Positions 44,890 through 54,445 of a stretch of DNA of 64,000 bases are shown one piece after another (the stretch's first letter is position 1; each line of letters opens with the position of its first letter). A program made the position numbers and the translations under genes. Location of the stretch: contig CAYJFA010000005.1 in assembly GCA_964369545.1 (NCBI GenBank), positions 1 to 64,000 on the forward strand. Direction: 5' to 3'. Origin of the DNA: BNWE01 sp964369545. GTDB taxonomy: Bacteria > Pseudomonadota > Alphaproteobacteria > UBA3830. The notes below the pieces were generated by a model that was not told the DNA's origin, searched no databases, and saw only the letters and a program-made list of their open reading frames with translations.

Positions 44890-45888
44890 CTAAAAAAGTT
44901 TCGCCGATACATCCAGCATTCTGTTAGAAAATCCCCATTCGTTATCATACCAAACGACTATATGAGCGACGTTTCCATCAACTATTTTTGTTAATGAAAG
45001 ATCTACTATCGCGCTGCGAGGGTCATGATTGAAATCGCAGGATACCAATTTTTCATTTGTGTATCCCAAGATATTTTTTAAATCGCCGTCAGCATACTTT
45101 TTAATTGCGTTATTTATGTCAATTTCAGTAATTTCCTTTGAGACATTGCAGGTAAAATCTATCATCGATACATTTGGCGTCGGAACCCTGATTGATAATC
45201 CTGATAATTTTCCTTTCAACTCCGGAAAAATTTGTTCAATTGCTTTAGTCGCTCCGGTTGAAGTTGGAATCATATTTGTAGCCGCAGCTCTTGCTCGTCT
45301 TACATCTTTATGTCCCATATCTACAAGTCGTTGATCTCCTGTATATGAGTGAATTGTTGTGGCAAATCCGTTCAGTATTCCTATTTCTTCATGAATTGTC
45401 TTTACTACAGGAGCTAGACAGTTTGTTGTACAGGAAGCATTTGAAACGATGATATCGTTAGCTTTATCTATGGAGTCACAATTTACTCCGAAAACAATAG
45501 TTTTATCTGCATCCTCAGATGGACAGGAAATTAGTACTTTTTTTGCTCCGGATGTAAGATGTTCCTTGCATTTTTCTTTGGTGTTAAACAGCCCCGTGCA
45601 TTCTAAAACTAAATTAATATCAAGAGATTCCCATGGCAATTCTGCGGGAGATTTTTTTGATATATAAGTTATTTTTGTCCCGTTTATTGCTAATTCTGAT
45701 TCAGAAATTTTCTGAACATCTGCGTGAAATTTTCCATGGACGGAATCGTGTTTTAAAAGATGTATTGCTGTGTCTATGTTAAGTAGGTCGTTAATTGCAA
45801 CGATGTTGAAATCGTATTTGTTGGTTTCGAAAAATGCTCTTAATACTAGTCTTCCGATTCTCCCGAATCCATTGATTGCTATATTCAT
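44890..45888 (-). CDS. gap: Glyceraldehyde-3-phosphate dehydrogenase
   Basis: A 332-residue phosphorylating GAPDH. INGFGRIGRLVLRA binds NAD, the catalytic Cys is in SNASCTTNCLAP, the partner His is in TTIHSYTGDQ, and the C-terminal WYDNEWGFSNRM is conserved. It serves glycolysis or gluconeogenesis. It follows the transketolase gene by 22 bases, so carbon-metabolism genes are grouped as in many Alphaproteobacteria. Confidence 0.96.
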   Translation of the reverse strand: MNIAINGFGRIGRLVLRAFFETNKYDFNIVAINDLLNIDTAIHLLKHDSVHGKFHADVQKISESELAINGTKITYISKKSPAELPWESLDINLVLECTGLFNTKEKCKEHLTSGAKKVLISCPSEDADKTIVFGVNCDSIDKANDIIVSNASCTTNCLAPVVKTIHEEIGILNGFATTIHSYTGDQRLVDMGHKDVRRARAAATNMIPTSTGATKAIEQIFPELKGKLSGLSIRVPTPNVSMIDFTCNVSKEITEIDINNAIKKYADGDLKNILGYTNEKLVSCDFNHDPRSAIVDLSLTKIVDGNVAHIVVWYDNEWGFSNRMLDVSAKLF

Positions 45889-45910
45889 CTTTATCTCCCA
45901 TTAACAAAAA

Positions 45911-47851
45911 TTACCAATTTAAGCTTAAAATATGATCGCAGATATTCTGAGATGTTAAACCAAAATACTTATAATTTTCTAAACAAGGGCAGGATTTCCC
46001 AAAATTATTTACACCAAAAAACAATCCATTTCGCCCTAAATATTTTTCCCATCCGAAGCCATTGGATGCTTCTATTCCGACACGCAGTCCATTTCCAAGT
46101 ACATGCTCTTTATAGCGCAAAGATTGCTCATCAAATAAATTCCAGCATGGAATACTTGCGATATTAACGGATATTTTTTTATCATTGAGCATCTTTTTTA
46201 CTTCAAGCGCGATACTGACTTCTGAGCCGGTAGCGATAAGCGTTACAAGGGCGTCTCCCGATGTACTATCTTCATGTAGTAGATATCCTCCGTTTTCACA
46301 GAGGTTCGTTTTCCCGGAAAATCTGACGCTCAAAACATCTTGCCTTGTTAAGATTAAAGCCGAAGGTCGCGTACTTTTTAATGCATATTCCCAGCATTCC
46401 ATTGTTTCCATGGCATCTGCGGGGCGAAATACATTCAAATTCAGAATGGCACGCAAAGACGGAAGCTGTTCTACCGGATGATGAGTTGCGCCATCTTCTC
46501 CAACTCCTATCGAGTCATGGCTGAAAATATATATAGTTGGGATATTCATTAGTGCACTCATTCTTATCGCAGGCCGCATATAATCGCTGAAAACAAAAAA
46601 AGTTCCACCAAAACAGCGGATTTTCCGTCCAGCTGTTATGCCATTCATGATTGCTCCCATCGCGTGTTCGCGAACTCCGTAATGTATGTAATTTCCAGAA
46701 AAATCTTTTTTATTAATTGCTTTCATGTTATTTGTAAGACACCCAGTAGAGGAACCTAAATCGGCAGATCCGGAAATTAATAAATCGGAAACATCTACAA
46801 TTTCCGATATAATTTCTTTAGAACTCACACGAGTGGCTGCAAATGGACGTGAAACAAAGTATCCTTTACGGATCGACCTAAAAGCCCTTCTAAGATTTTC
46901 AGAAAATTCAAATTCTGGAGATCCATATTTTTCCGATTGTGTTTTAAACCAGTTTTCGCATGTTTTCTGATGCCGTTTTCCAATAACTTTCCATGTTTTT
47001 TCTATATACTCAGGAATTTCAAATGGCCCATAATTCCAATTTAGGTTTTTCTGGGTTTCTGCTAACTCATCTTTTGAGAGTGCGCCAGAATGAGCTTTTG
47101 ATGTATCCTGGCGGGATGTTCCAAATCCAATGTGCGTTTTACATGCAATTATAGACGGCCGTGTATCTGTTTTCGCGGTTTGAATTGCATCAGAAACTGA
47201 ATTTTCGCAATGTCCATCAGCAGATAAAACATGCCATCCATAAGATTCATAGCGCTTTAACGTATCTTCGTTTGTGGATATGCCGACTTCTCCATCACTT
47301 GTTATATTATTATCATCAAATAGAACAATAAGACGTCCTAGAGATAAATTTCCGGCGATTGCGCTTGCTTCGTGTGTAATTCCTTCCATTAAATCACCAT
47401 CGCCCGCGCATACGTATGTATAATGATTGACGCAGTCATCACCGAAACGGGCGTTCAAAATTCTTTCTTCGATTGCCATACCAACGGCGTTTGCAAATCC
47501 CTGTCCGAGCAGGCCAGTTGTCGATTCAATCCCACAATTTAAATTATATTCCGGATGTCCGGAAGTTTTTGACCCAAGTTTTCTGAAATTTTTTAGTTCA
47601 TTGAGCGACATTTCTTTATATCCTGTGAGATATAAAAGCGCATATAACATTGCTGATCCGTGTCCGCCCGAAAGCACCAATCTATCTCTGTTCGGCCATT
47701 TAGGATTCTCAGGATCAAATACTAAGAAATTCTTGAATAAAGCTGTAAGAGTATCAGCCATTCCAAGAGGAAGACCAAGGTGACCGCTATTTGCACTTCC
47801 CACTTGGTGAATTGACAAAAATCGCACGGCATTTGCAAGGCTTTTGAACAT
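45911..47851 (-). CDS. tkt: Transketolase
   Basis: A 646-residue thiamine-diphosphate enzyme of the pentose phosphate pathway. The N-terminal SANSGHLGLPLGMAD motif, the TPP-binding GDGDLMEGITHEA...DDNNIT segment and the pyrimidine-domain HDSIGVGEDGATHHPVEQL motif are all intact. The C-terminal domain is complete. Transketolase exchanges two-carbon units and also feeds erythrose-4-phosphate and ribose production. It is the upstream gene of a tkt-gap pair. Confidence 0.96.
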   Translation of the reverse strand: MFKSLANAVRFLSIHQVGSANSGHLGLPLGMADTLTALFKNFLVFDPENPKWPNRDRLVLSGGHGSAMLYALLYLTGYKEMSLNELKNFRKLGSKTSGHPEYNLNCGIESTTGLLGQGFANAVGMAIEERILNARFGDDCVNHYTYVCAGDGDLMEGITHEASAIAGNLSLGRLIVLFDDNNITSDGEVGISTNEDTLKRYESYGWHVLSADGHCENSVSDAIQTAKTDTRPSIIACKTHIGFGTSRQDTSKAHSGALSKDELAETQKNLNWNYGPFEIPEYIEKTWKVIGKRHQKTCENWFKTQSEKYGSPEFEFSENLRRAFRSIRKGYFVSRPFAATRVSSKEIISEIVDVSDLLISGSADLGSSTGCLTNNMKAINKKDFSGNYIHYGVREHAMGAIMNGITAGRKIRCFGGTFFVFSDYMRPAIRMSALMNIPTIYIFSHDSIGVGEDGATHHPVEQLPSLRAILNLNVFRPADAMETMECWEYALKSTRPSALILTRQDVLSVRFSGKTNLCENGGYLLHEDSTSGDALVTLIATGSEVSIALEVKKMLNDKKISVNIASIPCWNLFDEQSLRYKEHVLGNGLRVGIEASNGFGWEKYLGRNGLFFGVNNFGKSCPCLENYKYFGLTSQNICDHILSLNW

Positions 47852-48112
47852 TAATAATTCCTTTAAAGACTAATACAACCACAACGCTGAATATAAAAAG
47901 TACTATATTAATATATATGATGTATATTGTGTTTCTAAAGTCAAATATTCAAAAATTATAGATAATTTATATAGCTATGGCATTTTTTCAAGATTAATAG
48001 TGATTATAAACGAAAAAATATAATTATAATGCAAGATGTTTTTTTTTAATATTTTAATTATACTAATATTATATAGGTTTTATAGTAATTAATGTAATGC
48101 TTGGAGGTATTT

Positions 48113-48652
48113 ATGAAATTTTCATTTACAGGCCGCCATATGGAAATAGGTAAGGCGTTGACATCTCGTGCTGAGGAAACTTGCGTTACTTTAGCGGAAA
48201 AGTTTGGGGATGAATTCATAGATGTCAGTATTGTCATGAAAAAGGAAACATATTTATTCCAATGCGATATTTCCGCAAAAACCAAAAATGGCAGCACGTA
48301 TCATGCGACTAACGAGAGCGATGATCCAACGGCAAGTTTTCTTGGAACAATACAAAAATTAGATCAGCAAATGCGAAAAAAGAAAAAAATATCCTGCAGA
48401 AGTTCTTGCAAAAGTCGGCCGGTAGAGTTTAATGAGTATGATAATTCCCTTACAGAAGAAAAAGATGCACCGATGATTATCGCTGAAATTCTAGAAGATT
48501 TACCTCTATTGAGTGTAAGTGATGCTTCTAGGAAATTAGATGAAAACAAAGGCGTTTTTATTTTTGAAAATATATCTAATAACGCTATTAATGTTGTGTA
48601 TAAGAGGTGCGATGGCAATATCGGTTGGATAGACTATAAAATAAAAGGCTGA
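48113..48652 (+). CDS. hpf: Ribosome hibernation promoting factor (long form)
   Basis: A 179-residue protein. The N-terminal domain (about residues 1-100) has the HPF/YfiA pattern KFSFTGRHMEIGKALTSRAEE. The C-terminal domain (about 125-179) with LPLLSVSDASRKLDENKGVFIFENI matches the long-HPF dimerisation domain, which pairs two ribosomes in stationary phase. I use ATG 48113, which has GGAGG seven bases upstream; a TTG at 48101 would destroy the ribosome site. The domain pair is separated by a Lys-rich linker (KKKKISCRSSC). Confidence 0.9.
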   Translation: MKFSFTGRHMEIGKALTSRAEETCVTLAEKFGDEFIDVSIVMKKETYLFQCDISAKTKNGSTYHATNESDDPTASFLGTIQKLDQQMRKKKKISCRSSCKSRPVEFNEYDNSLTEEKDAPMIIAEILEDLPLLSVSDASRKLDENKGVFIFENISNNAINVVYKRCDGNIGWIDYKIKG

Positions 48653-48687
48653 TATATAACCTAAATTGCATATAAGTTTTAAAACCG

Positions 48688-48724
48688 AAAATCCGGCAGC
48701 TAGTCTATTCAGTTGCTGGATTTT
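48688..48724 (+). terminator. Rho-independent terminator after hpf
   Basis: AAAATCCGGCAGC (48688-48700) pairs with GTTGCTGGATTTT (48712-48724), 13 pairs including two G-U pairs in the plus-strand RNA, around an 11-base loop. The right arm is followed by more T residues (TTTATTT). It lies 36 bases after the hpf stop and overlaps the last codons of rimI on the other strand, so it probably serves both convergent genes. Confidence 0.75.
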
Positions 48725-49181
48725 TTATTTCCAGCATCATAATATTCGCGTCAATAAGTCCATTTTGCGTTTTGTAATAATCTTTTCTTCTCGCAATTTT
48801 TTTGAATCCGATAGATTGATAAAGATTGATTGCCGCAATGTTGTCTTTTGAAACCTCTAGAAATATTTTTGAATTTGGTATTGTATTTGCGTATTTTATT
48901 ACTTCATTTATAAGCAATTTTCCAAATCCATATCTTCTGTGTTTAGGCAATACACAGAATGTTATTATTTCAATTTCTTCAAAAAGATGCTTACATAGCG
49001 CAAAGCCACAGTTGATTTTATCGACATCGGAAATGATAAATCCAAAATAATGGTTATCAGTTAACATATTTCGAAAGTTATTTTCATCCCAATTTTCAGT
49101 AAAACACTGTTTGTGAAGCTCTGAAAGAATTTTTGCATCGGCTATTGAAAATTTTTTTATATATCCGTATGTGACACCCAT
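48705..49181 (-). CDS. rimI: GNAT acetyltransferase, RimI-like
   Basis: A 158-residue GNAT protein. The acetyl-CoA-binding segment CVLPKHRRYGFGKLLINEVI (P-x-x-R-R-x-G-x-G pattern) and the strand IFLEVSKDNIAAINLYQSIGFKKIARRKDYY, typical of RimI, are clear. RimI acetylates the N-terminus of ribosomal protein S18 and possibly others. Its start overlaps the end of the upstream DUF2608 gene by 25 bases on the same strand, suggesting co-transcription. tsaB, a frequent neighbour, is absent. Confidence 0.85.
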   Translation of the reverse strand: MGVTYGYIKKFSIADAKILSELHKQCFTENWDENNFRNMLTDNHYFGFIISDVDKINCGFALCKHLFEEIEIITFCVLPKHRRYGFGKLLINEVIKYANTIPNSKIFLEVSKDNIAAINLYQSIGFKKIARRKDYYKTQNGLIDANIMMLEIKNPATE

Positions 49182-49966
49182 CTCTTTTCTTTCTTAAGAA
49201 TCTCGGCTTGCCTGTTTGCTTTTTCTATATCTAGATTACTATCAATTGTGTTACAGCATGTGTATAAAATACCAACAAATTCTATCCCTGATACTTGACA
49301 CATTGTGAGAACAGATTCAAGATTATACTGTTGATCATCAATAAAAATGATTTTATTGGGAGTTATATTCATTCTTTTTAAAAATGCGCCAAGAATAGCG
49401 CCTTTGTCTGCATATAGGGAAAACAGCATACCATCTGAAAAATTTGGTATTCTATCTTCGTCTAATTCATCAATAAATTTTGAAAATTCTATCCTATCTT
49501 CATCGGGCCATGATTGTTTAAAATCAATGTTAAATTTAAGCAATTGATTCCGTCTCCTTTCTTCCATCGAAGGTATACATCCATATTCCCCGATAAGACA
49601 AGCTGTTAACAATATAGTTTTAATACCTCTGCATTGTAAGTCTTGAATTAAAAATGGCCAATTAGGGTCTAATAATTGAACGTTCATGTCTCGCGTTAGA
49701 ATACTAAGATCTATTTCACTGTGTCCATCAAACATTTCATGAAAATGTGTTCTGTTTTTAGGTTGCAAAATAGGATCTATTGGCGTTATTAGTACTTCAT
49801 CGCAATCAAACACGACAAGAGTGTTATTGTTAGCCGCTGCAAAATTCTTTGCTACGGCGCGGTCTGTTCGTTGTGTTTTTATTATTATTGGCTCTGGAGT
49901 TTGATGCATAGCATTTACATTTATATGGGAAAACATAGCGATTATAAAAGAAACTATTGCAAACAT
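49157..49966 (-). CDS. DUF2608-like secreted HAD-type protein (intact copy)
   Basis: A 269-residue exported protein with a signal peptide (residues 1-19, cleaved near VNA). The domain has FDCDEVL (the HAD DxD nucleophile motif, here D-C-D), LLTACLIGEYG as motif II, and FIDDQQYNLESV as a distal acidic motif. I assign it to DUF2608, a family I associate with amoeba-associated bacteria and whose activity is unknown. A diverged, frameshifted paralogue lies at 21802-22651. It precedes rimI with a short overlap. The phosphatase-like fold suggests hydrolysis outside the cytoplasm, perhaps in the host. Confidence 0.72.
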   Translation of the reverse strand: MFAIVSFIIAMFSHINVNAMHQTPEPIIIKTQRTDRAVAKNFAAANNNTLVVFDCDEVLITPIDPILQPKNRTHFHEMFDGHSEIDLSILTRDMNVQLLDPNWPFLIQDLQCRGIKTILLTACLIGEYGCIPSMEERRRNQLLKFNIDFKQSWPDEDRIEFSKFIDELDEDRIPNFSDGMLFSLYADKGAILGAFLKRMNITPNKIIFIDDQQYNLESVLTMCQVSGIEFVGILYTCCNTIDSNLDIEKANRQAEILKKEKRWVSHTDI

Positions 49967-50126
49967 TTTAATTAATCCTTATTTTATAGATAGTTAAAGA
50001 GGCTGCAATATTGTTGTATCCTTACTAGAGTTAAAAAGAAGTTAAAAACACTAGTCATTTTAATGACTTTTCCATAAATAAGATTTATATTATTCATCTC
50101 TCATAACTTTAATCTGGAGAACTAGA

Positions 50127-51947
50127 TTGACCAAAGAAATTCGTAATTTCGCTATAATTGCTCATGTTGACCATGGGAAAACCACTTTAGTAGACGCTAT
50201 GTTTCGTCAAAGCGGACTATTTCGCAATAATCAACATTTAGAAAATTGTGCTATGGACTACAATGATTTGGAGCGGGAACGCGGAATTACTATTCTTGCG
50301 AAATGTACGAGTTTTATTTGGAATGATATAAAGTTAAACATCGCTGATACTCCCGGACACGCAGATTTTGGCGGAGAAGTTGAACGAATTCTCAGCATGG
50401 TTGATGGAGTATTGCTTCTTGTGGACGCTTCTGAAGGGCCTATGCCTCAAACAAAGTTTGTACTTACAAAAGCGCTGGCGCTTAATCTAAATCCTATCGT
50501 TGTAATAAACAAGATAGATAAACAGGATGCCAGAGTTACAGAAGTTATCGATGAGGTTTTTGATTTATTTGTTGCACTCGGAGCCAACGAAAAGCAACTG
50601 GATTTCCCTATATTATATGCGTCTGGAAGAAACGGGTGGGCAGTTTCAAAACTTGAAGATGAGAGGAACGATCTTACACCGCTATTAAATACTATTGTAA
50701 AGCATGTTAATGCTCCTGAAGTTGATGAAGAAGCGCCGTTTAGTATGCTCGTTACTATGCTTGATTATGACCAATATCTTGGGCGAGTTCTAACGGGAAA
50801 AATTCTGACAGGAACCGCTAATATTAACGATTCCGTGCATGCAATTAATAGCAAAAATGAAATTGTCGAAAAAGCGAGGCTTACTAAATTGTTATCGTTT
50901 GAGGGATTGAAGCGTATTCCTGTAGAAGGTGCGAAATGCGGCGATATTATTGCAATTGCAGGACTGCAAACGGCAACTGTTGCGGATACGATAGCTTCTA
51001 CGAGTATTACGATTCCAATTACAGCTCTTCCAATTGATCCTCCGACACTGTCTATGATTTTTTCTATAAATGATTCTCCTTTGGGAGGAAAAGAAGGCAA
51101 GAAACTGACGTCGCGAATGATTTGGGATAGATTGGAAAAAGAGGCTGAGGGTAATATCTCGATTTCCATAAAAAGATCAGATGATCAGGACGCATTTGAA
51201 GTCGCTGGAAGAGGAGAGTTACAACTCGGTATTCTAATAGAAACAATGAGACGAGAAGGATTTGAGTTATCAATCAGCCGACCTCAGGTTTTGTACAAAA
51301 CAAGTGAATCTGGTGAAAAACTCGAGCCCATGGAGGAATTATACATTGATACAGATGATGAATTTACAGGCTTGATTATCGAGAAAATTACTTTACGTAA
51401 AGGTGTTATGCTCGATATGCGACCATCTGGTGCTGGGAAAACAAGGATCAAGTTTTTAATTCCAACGAGAGGATTAATCGGATATCATAGCGAATTTCTT
51501 ACAGATACTCGTGGCAGTGGTATAATGAACAGGTCGTTTTGCGGCTATGAGCCATATAAGGGATCGGTTGAAAGGAGATTAAGAGGTGTATTAATATCTA
51601 ATTCACAAGGTAGCGCGATCCCATATGCGCTGTTTTATTTAGAAGAACGTGGAACCTTATTCGTCAAACCTGGAGATTCTGTATATGAGGGTATGATCAT
51701 AGGTGAAAATAGTAAAGATAACGACTTAGACGTGAATCCTACAAAAACAAAACAACTGACAAACATGAGAGCGTCAGGAAAAGATGAAAATATTAAATTA
51801 TCTCCGCCTCGGGCTATTTCATTAGAGCAGGCATTATCATATATTCAAGATGATGAACGGGTGGAGGTTACGCCTACCTCAATCAGATTGAGGAAGAGGT
51901 ATTTGGATCCGAATACTCGTAAAAAAATGAGTAGATTAGATAAATGA
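50127..51947 (+). CDS. typA: Ribosome-binding GTPase TypA/BipA
   Basis: A 606-residue translational GTPase. IIAHVDHGKTTLVDAMF is the P-loop, ERERGITILAKCTSF switch I, DTPGHADFGGEVERIL switch II and NKIDK the base-recognition motif. The EF-G-like domains III and V and the specific C-terminal domain (LIGYHSEFLTDTRGSGIMNRSF) follow. It assists ribosome assembly, especially under stress or cold. The start is a TTG at 50127 with GGAGA nine bases upstream. It overlaps the AmpG-like gene by ATGA. Confidence 0.96.
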   Translation: MTKEIRNFAIIAHVDHGKTTLVDAMFRQSGLFRNNQHLENCAMDYNDLERERGITILAKCTSFIWNDIKLNIADTPGHADFGGEVERILSMVDGVLLLVDASEGPMPQTKFVLTKALALNLNPIVVINKIDKQDARVTEVIDEVFDLFVALGANEKQLDFPILYASGRNGWAVSKLEDERNDLTPLLNTIVKHVNAPEVDEEAPFSMLVTMLDYDQYLGRVLTGKILTGTANINDSVHAINSKNEIVEKARLTKLLSFEGLKRIPVEGAKCGDIIAIAGLQTATVADTIASTSITIPITALPIDPPTLSMIFSINDSPLGGKEGKKLTSRMIWDRLEKEAEGNISISIKRSDDQDAFEVAGRGELQLGILIETMRREGFELSISRPQVLYKTSESGEKLEPMEELYIDTDDEFTGLIIEKITLRKGVMLDMRPSGAGKTRIKFLIPTRGLIGYHSEFLTDTRGSGIMNRSFCGYEPYKGSVERRLRGVLISNSQGSAIPYALFYLEERGTLFVKPGDSVYEGMIIGENSKDNDLDVNPTKTKQLTNMRASGKDENIKLSPPRAISLEQALSYIQDDERVEVTPTSIRLRKRYLDPNTRKKMSRLDK

Positions 51948-53269
51948 GCTTAACGTCTATTTTAGGCGATTTTGTTAAAACATATTGTAATCCCAGGATA
52001 GGTTCTAGATTTTTTTTAGGATTTTCTTGTGGAGTGCCATTTTTATTAACACTCACAATATTAGATTTATGGTTAAAAGACTGTGGTGTTTCAAATACAG
52101 CAATAGGGTTATTTTCATTATTACACTGGCCATTTACGTTGAAATTCCTATGGGCGCCCTTTATCGATAGACTCAATTTCCCGATTTTATCAAAAAAATT
52201 TGGTAGACGAAGAGGGTGGGCCCTTGCAAGTCATATCCTTCTATTTCTTGGTTTGACAGGGATGTCTTGCTGCAAGCCTGAAACAAGTTTATTCCAGCTG
52301 ATATTATGTGCATGTATAGTTGCTTTTGCTGATGGTTGTCAGGATATGTCACTTTATGCGTATCAACTTGATAAAGCAAAAGAAAAAATGTTAGGACCAA
52401 TTGCCGGAGTTTTTATTTTTGGATACAGAATAGGAATGTTCTTTTCAAAGTGTATTTCATTATATTTAGCTTATTATTTTGGTTGGAATTCTGCATATTC
52501 CGTTATGGCTTTTTCTATATTCTTATGTACATTTTTAATTTTTCACATCGATGAGCCGCGTGTAGTAAAAACCAAAAATGAAAAACAAATATCAAATATG
52601 GTGAAATCATATGAACAAAGTATTAAATCGAAAATACTCTTTATAAGAGTTTTAAAAACAACAATTTTTGAGTGTTTAGTTTGCCCGTTCCGATTTTTCA
52701 TGAAGAGAGATGAATGGAAAAAATTAATAGCGGTCGTTGTTTTGTTCCGAGCTGGGGACATAATGGCGCATAAAATGGCGAAGCCTTTTTATGTAGATCT
52801 TGGATTTTCGATGTTAGAAATCGCTAATGTTGTGCAAGTATTTGGTTCGGTCGCGACATTGATTGGAGGAATTGTCGGAGGATATCTTATAAAAAATTTT
52901 GGAATAAGAATTACGATGTTTTATTCTGCTATGGCTCATGCGTTTTCCTGCTTTGCGTATGTTGCGTTATCTGTTGCCGGGCACAATATACATATGCTTT
53001 ATTTTACGATATTTATAGAAAATGTTACCGGTGGAGCTATGGGGACATCCTTTATTGCATTTTTATATAGTCTTTGCGATAAAAAATATTGTGCGACGCA
53101 ATATGCGCTTTTGTGGGCGTTTTATGATTGCGGCGGAGCGGTTTATAGAATGACGTCCGGAGCAATCGCTGATGCAATTGGATGGACGAATTACTTCTTA
53201 TTTATTCCTATTATGTTTATTCCTAGTATGTTAATATTACGTTCTATCATATCACACAAGACTACTTAA
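51944..53269 (+). CDS. ampG: AmpG-like muropeptide permease (MFS)
   Basis: A 441-residue major-facilitator protein with twelve hydrophobic segments. The beginning (LGFSCGVPFLLTLTILDLWLKD) and GRRRGWALASHI in the first cytoplasmic loop match AmpG, which brings anhydromuropeptides into the cytoplasm for wall recycling. ALWAFYDCGGAVYR near the C-terminus also fits. No beta-lactamase or ampD gene is adjacent. In intracellular bacteria related transporters import nutrients from the host, so the substrate is not certain. It is coupled to typA and followed by recA after 14 bases. Confidence 0.8.
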   Translation: MSLTSILGDFVKTYCNPRIGSRFFLGFSCGVPFLLTLTILDLWLKDCGVSNTAIGLFSLLHWPFTLKFLWAPFIDRLNFPILSKKFGRRRGWALASHILLFLGLTGMSCCKPETSLFQLILCACIVAFADGCQDMSLYAYQLDKAKEKMLGPIAGVFIFGYRIGMFFSKCISLYLAYYFGWNSAYSVMAFSIFLCTFLIFHIDEPRVVKTKNEKQISNMVKSYEQSIKSKILFIRVLKTTIFECLVCPFRFFMKRDEWKKLIAVVVLFRAGDIMAHKMAKPFYVDLGFSMLEIANVVQVFGSVATLIGGIVGGYLIKNFGIRITMFYSAMAHAFSCFAYVALSVAGHNIHMLYFTIFIENVTGGAMGTSFIAFLYSLCDKKYCATQYALLWAFYDCGGAVYRMTSGAIADAIGWTNYFLFIPIMFIPSMLILRSIISHKTT

Positions 53270-53283
53270 AAGAGGATTCACAA

Positions 53284-54303
53284 ATGGATAAGGAAAAGGC
53301 GCTAGAAGTTGCATTAAGTCAGATAGAAAAGGCATTCGGCAAGGGATCAGTCATGAAACTTGGCCAACGTGGCAGCGTAGTGGAAATAGAGACTATTCCT
53401 ACCGGTTCTTTGGGGTTAGACATGGCGCTTGGAATCGGCGGTTTTCCTAAAGGAAGGATTATTGAGATTTTTGGGCCTGAAAGCTCTGGTAAGACGACTT
53501 TGGCTTTGCATGCTGTCGCTGAGGCGCAAAAAAAAGGCGGTTCATGCGCCTATATCGATGCCGAGCATGCTCTTGATCCTGTATATGCTAAAAATTTAGG
53601 TGTTAATGTTGATTCATTGGTGCTGTCTCAACCTGATACCGGAGAGCAGGCTTTAGAAATTGCGGATACTTTAGTTAGATCTGGGGCGCTTGATGTTATA
53701 GTCATTGACAGCGTTGCTGCTCTCGTTCCAAAGGCTGAAATAGAAGGGGAAATGGGTGATTCGCACATGGGATTGCAAGCGCGTTTGATGAGTCAAGCGT
53801 TAAGAAAGTTGACATCGACGGTATCAAAGTCCAATTGCATAATGATTTTCATCAATCAGATTAGAATGAAAATAGGCGTGTTTTTTGGAAATCCTGAAAC
53901 AACAACCGGAGGAAATGCTCTTAAATTTTATGCATCTGTTCGTTTGGATATCAGGAAAGTTGGTACCTTAAAAGAAAAAGAACAGGTAATTGGAAATCAA
54001 GTAAGGGTGAAAGTCGTTAAAAATAAAGTTGCACCGCCATTTAAAGTTGTGGATTTCGATATTATTTACGGTGAGGGCATTTCGAAAACTGGTGAATTTA
54101 TTGATATCGGTGTAAAAATTGGAGCAGTCGATAAATCAGGATCATGGTATGCGTTTGGAGATCAGAAGTTAGGGCAAGGAAAGGAAGCGGCTCGTCAATT
54201 TTTGAAGGATCATCCTGAGATTGCCAGCAAAATTGAACAGTTAATTAGAAGTAATGGTGAGTTGTTAACAGAAGTTACGGAAACCGATATGAATGTCGAA
54301 TAA
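53284..54303 (+). CDS. recA: Recombinase A
   Basis: A 339-residue DNA recombinase and SOS co-protease. The Walker A motif is GPESSGKTTLALH, YIDAEHALDP follows, loop L1 is EGEMGDSHMGLQARLMSQ, and loop L2 is IRMKIGVFFGNPETTTGGNALKFYAS. The C-terminal acidic tail is short. alaS, often downstream, is missing here. No SOS operator (GTTC-N7-GTTC type) was evident upstream. Confidence 0.97.
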   Translation: MDKEKALEVALSQIEKAFGKGSVMKLGQRGSVVEIETIPTGSLGLDMALGIGGFPKGRIIEIFGPESSGKTTLALHAVAEAQKKGGSCAYIDAEHALDPVYAKNLGVNVDSLVLSQPDTGEQALEIADTLVRSGALDVIVIDSVAALVPKAEIEGEMGDSHMGLQARLMSQALRKLTSTVSKSNCIMIFINQIRMKIGVFFGNPETTTGGNALKFYASVRLDIRKVGTLKEKEQVIGNQVRVKVVKNKVAPPFKVVDFDIIYGEGISKTGEFIDIGVKIGAVDKSGSWYAFGDQKLGQGKEAARQFLKDHPEIASKIEQLIRSNGELLTEVTETDMNVE

Positions 54304-54445
54304 TACCGTCTAATGAACCTTTTTCGTAGTTGGGATCATAAAAAGATTTTTTTAAATTTTCGCGCGTATCTAAGTGCATTGCCGTTTTTTGATAGATTTT
54401 TTCTAGTCCCTTTGGAAAATATTTCGTTATCAAGGTATTCTTACA